This document shows positions 4,968 to 6,293 of a stretch of DNA of 6,293 nt, piece by piece. A model generated the notes under the pieces. The model ran no database searches. It had not been told where the DNA came from and saw only the letters and a program-made list of their open reading frames with translations. The stretch is from NCBI GenBank assembly GCA_964504335.1, contig CAZDET010000124.1, positions 1-6,293 on the forward strand. Reading direction: 5' to 3'. This DNA is from CAZDET01 sp964504335 (GTDB lineage Bacteria; Bacteroidota; Bacteroidia; Chitinophagales; Saprospiraceae). Positions within the stretch are counted from its first letter, which is position 1; each line of letters begins with the position of its first letter. The translations under genes were made by a program, and so were the position numbers.

Positions 4968-6293
4968 ATGCCTCAAGAAAATCCCCGCGGCATCGGCAGA
5001 ACCCACCAACCGGACAGCGCTTCGCCTGCTGGCAAGTCCTGGTTTTTTGGTATTGGCATCGATGACTACCCCCATTGGCCCACACTGAAGAACGCCGTTA
5101 AGGATGTACAAGATATTGCGGCGCTCCTTCAGCAGCAGTACGATATTGATCAAACGCTCACGCTGTTTAATGAGGAGGCTACCCGCGACCGCATTGTGAA
5201 TCAGCTGGATGCCCTGTGCGAGCGCATCCAACCTGCTGATAAGCTGCTCCTCTACTTTTCCGGCCACGGGCACCTCAACGAACGCACGGGCAAGGGCTAC
5301 TGGGTGCCGTACGATGCCCCGCAGCAGCGGACGGCGAAATACATCCGCAACTCCACGATCAAAGATTATTTGCAAGACATCGGCTCCAAACACACCCTGC
5401 TGATCTCGGATGCCTGCTTTTCGGGATCGCTCCTTGTAGCGGGCACGTCCAAAAATGCGGAGGTGGGCTTGCAGGATTTAGAGCGCTGGCGCTCCCGCTG
5501 GGCGATGTGCTCGGGCCGGCACGACGAAAAGGTCTACGACGGTGAGCCGGGGGCGAACAGCCCCTTTGCGCAGAGTATCCTGAAGGTCTTGGGGCAGCAG
5601 GATCGCCTCCTGCTGAATGCCATGCTCCTGGCAGACCAGGTGTATAAACTAACCGCCCACCAGTACGAGCAACGGCCGCGCAGCGGGCCTGTGCACGGGG
5701 TTGGGGACGAAGGGGGGCAGTACGTATTTCGGCTACGCCAATCCGGCGACGAGGCCTTTGAGGCAGCCCGGCGGCAGGATACGATTGCGGCCTACAGCGC
5801 TTACCGGCGTAACCATCCGACCGGCAAGCATGCCCGGGAGGCGCTCCAGCGGATCATGGAGTTGGAAGAAGATCACGCCTGGCAGCGGGCGCAGCGGTTG
5901 CATCGTATCTCGGCCTATTATCAGTATTTGGATGCCTATCCCGACGGCCGCTACCGCGCCGCCGCCCACCAGGCTATTGAGGAATTGGAGCAGTCCGCGG
6001 TTAAGCCGGTAGCCCGCCCTACAATTGAGAAGCCCACGCCCGCTTCGAAGCCATTATCGCCGGAGTCTGCCCCCAACACCTACACCGATCCCCGCGACGG
6101 CCGCACCTACCGAACCGTACAGCTCGCCGGGCTGACGTGGCTGGCCGAAAACCTGAATTACGATGTGGGGGAGGGCTGCTGGTATTACGATGATGATTCG
6201 CAGCACGGGGCGCAATATGGCCGCTTATACACCTGGGAAGCAGCAAAGCAGGCCTGCCCACCGGGGTGGCGGCTGCCGACGGATGGGGAGTGG
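4968..6293 (+). CDS. Caspase-like (peptidase C14) protease with W/Y/YPxG repeats and FISUMP domain, 3' end outside window
   Basis: The open frame has 442 codons with no stop before the window ends. Residues 24-235 form a caspase-like domain with WFFGIGIDDYP, the ALKNAV-type LKNAVKDVQDIAALL, catalytic His100 in YFSGHGH and Cys150 in LLISDACFSGSLL. It continues with a CSGRHDEKVYDG...NSPFAQSIL stretch typical of bacterial C14 peptidases. Both catalytic residues are present, so it is probably active. Two copies of the ~35-residue repeat of the upstream protein follow (263-297 and 303-340), then a Pro-rich linker (342-371) and the start of a FISUMP domain (from about 371). There is no signal peptide, transmembrane helix or EAD in the visible part. 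The ATG at 4968 is preceded by an in-frame TAG at 4953, leaving only TTG 4956 as an alternative. It is likely an effector protease in the same operon; its substrate is unknown. Confidence 0.92.
   Translation, partial: MPQENPRGIGRTHQPDSASPAGKSWFFGIGIDDYPHWPTLKNAVKDVQDIAALLQQQYDIDQTLTLFNEEATRDRIVNQLDALCERIQPADKLLLYFSGHGHLNERTGKGYWVPYDAPQQRTAKYIRNSTIKDYLQDIGSKHTLLISDACFSGSLLVAGTSKNAEVGLQDLERWRSRWAMCSGRHDEKVYDGEPGANSPFAQSILKVLGQQDRLLLNAMLLADQVYKLTAHQYEQRPRSGPVHGVGDEGGQYVFRLRQSGDEAFEAARRQDTIAAYSAYRRNHPTGKHAREALQRIMELEEDHAWQRAQRLHRISAYYQYLDAYPDGRYRAAAHQAIEELEQSAVKPVARPTIEKPTPASKPLSPESAPNTYTDPRDGRTYRTVQLAGLTWLAENLNYDVGEGCWYYDDDSQHGAQYGRLYTWEAAKQACPPGWRLPTDGEW
5754..5987 (+). repeat. Two copies of the ~35-residue repeat in the caspase protein
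   Basis: Residues 263-297 (AFEAARRQDTIAAYSAYRRN and onward through HPTGKHAREAL) and 303-340 (AWQRAQRLHRISAYYQYLDA and onward through YPDGRYRAAA) follow the same pattern as the upstream protein: aromatic-Ala start, dT/i..aY..Y, P.GkY/H, then eA. They sit directly between the protease and the FISUMP domain, where they could form a spacer or docking surface. Confidence 0.85.
6078..6293 (+). other. FISUMP (Fib_succ_major) domain, N-terminal part, cut by the window end
   Basis: The visible part (residues 371-442) holds the sequence D.RDGRTYRTVQLAGLTWLAENLNY, then CWYYDDD, YGRLYTWEAA and ACPPGWRLPTDGEW. These are the hallmark motifs of the Fibrobacter succinogenes major paralogous domain (TIGR02145 / PF09603), common as a C-terminal module in Bacteroidota and Fibrobacterota proteins. 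Its fold is related to C-type-lectin/FGE-like domains and its function is unknown, possibly ligand binding. The rest lies beyond the window. Confidence 0.9.

Overview
The window holds two co-directional genes on the + strand behind a GC-rich, gene-free leader. The organism is most likely a member of the Bacteroidota with fairly high GC. The reasons are a bacteroidete-type -7 promoter element (TAnnTTTG form), A-rich translation starts without a clear Shine-Dalgarno, a FISUMP (Fibrobacter succinogenes major paralogous) domain, and an EAD11-like effector-associated domain. These features are frequent in large-genomed, socially complex lineages such as Saprospiria/Lewinella-like bacteria. The exact genus cannot be read from the window.

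Layout: positions 1-356 are non-coding, with a GC-rich segment rich in inverted repeats (about 126-269) followed by an AT-rich stretch with promoter-like elements and an imperfect dyad (298-327). Positions 357-4913 encode a 1518-residue mosaic protein. In order it has an EAD11-like alpha-helical adaptor domain, an uncharacterised beta-rich module, one transmembrane helix, 16-17 copies of a ~35-residue W/Y/YPxG repeat split into three arrays by disordered linkers, and a C-terminal PhoD-like metallophosphatase domain. After a 54-bp gap without a terminator, 4968-6293 (running off the end) encodes a caspase-like protease (His100/Cys150), two copies of the same ~35-residue repeat, a Pro-rich linker and the start of a FISUMP domain.

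How they may work together (inference): the EAD suggests that the large protein is plugged into an EAD-based signalling or biological-conflict network. The adjacent caspase is a plausible effector, and the repeat shared only by these two proteins suggests a common binding partner or a common origin. The most striking observation is that the phosphatase domain keeps its overall family sequence but has lost several expected active-site residues (Ser1208, Gly1234 and Asn1432 replace the usual Cys, Asp and Asp). It may therefore act as a binding or sensing module rather than an enzyme. Caspase plus EAD pairings are known in predicted bacterial conflict systems. This membrane-anchored EAD/repeat/pseudo-phosphatase protein next to a repeat-bearing caspase-FISUMP protein is an arrangement I do not recognise as described.
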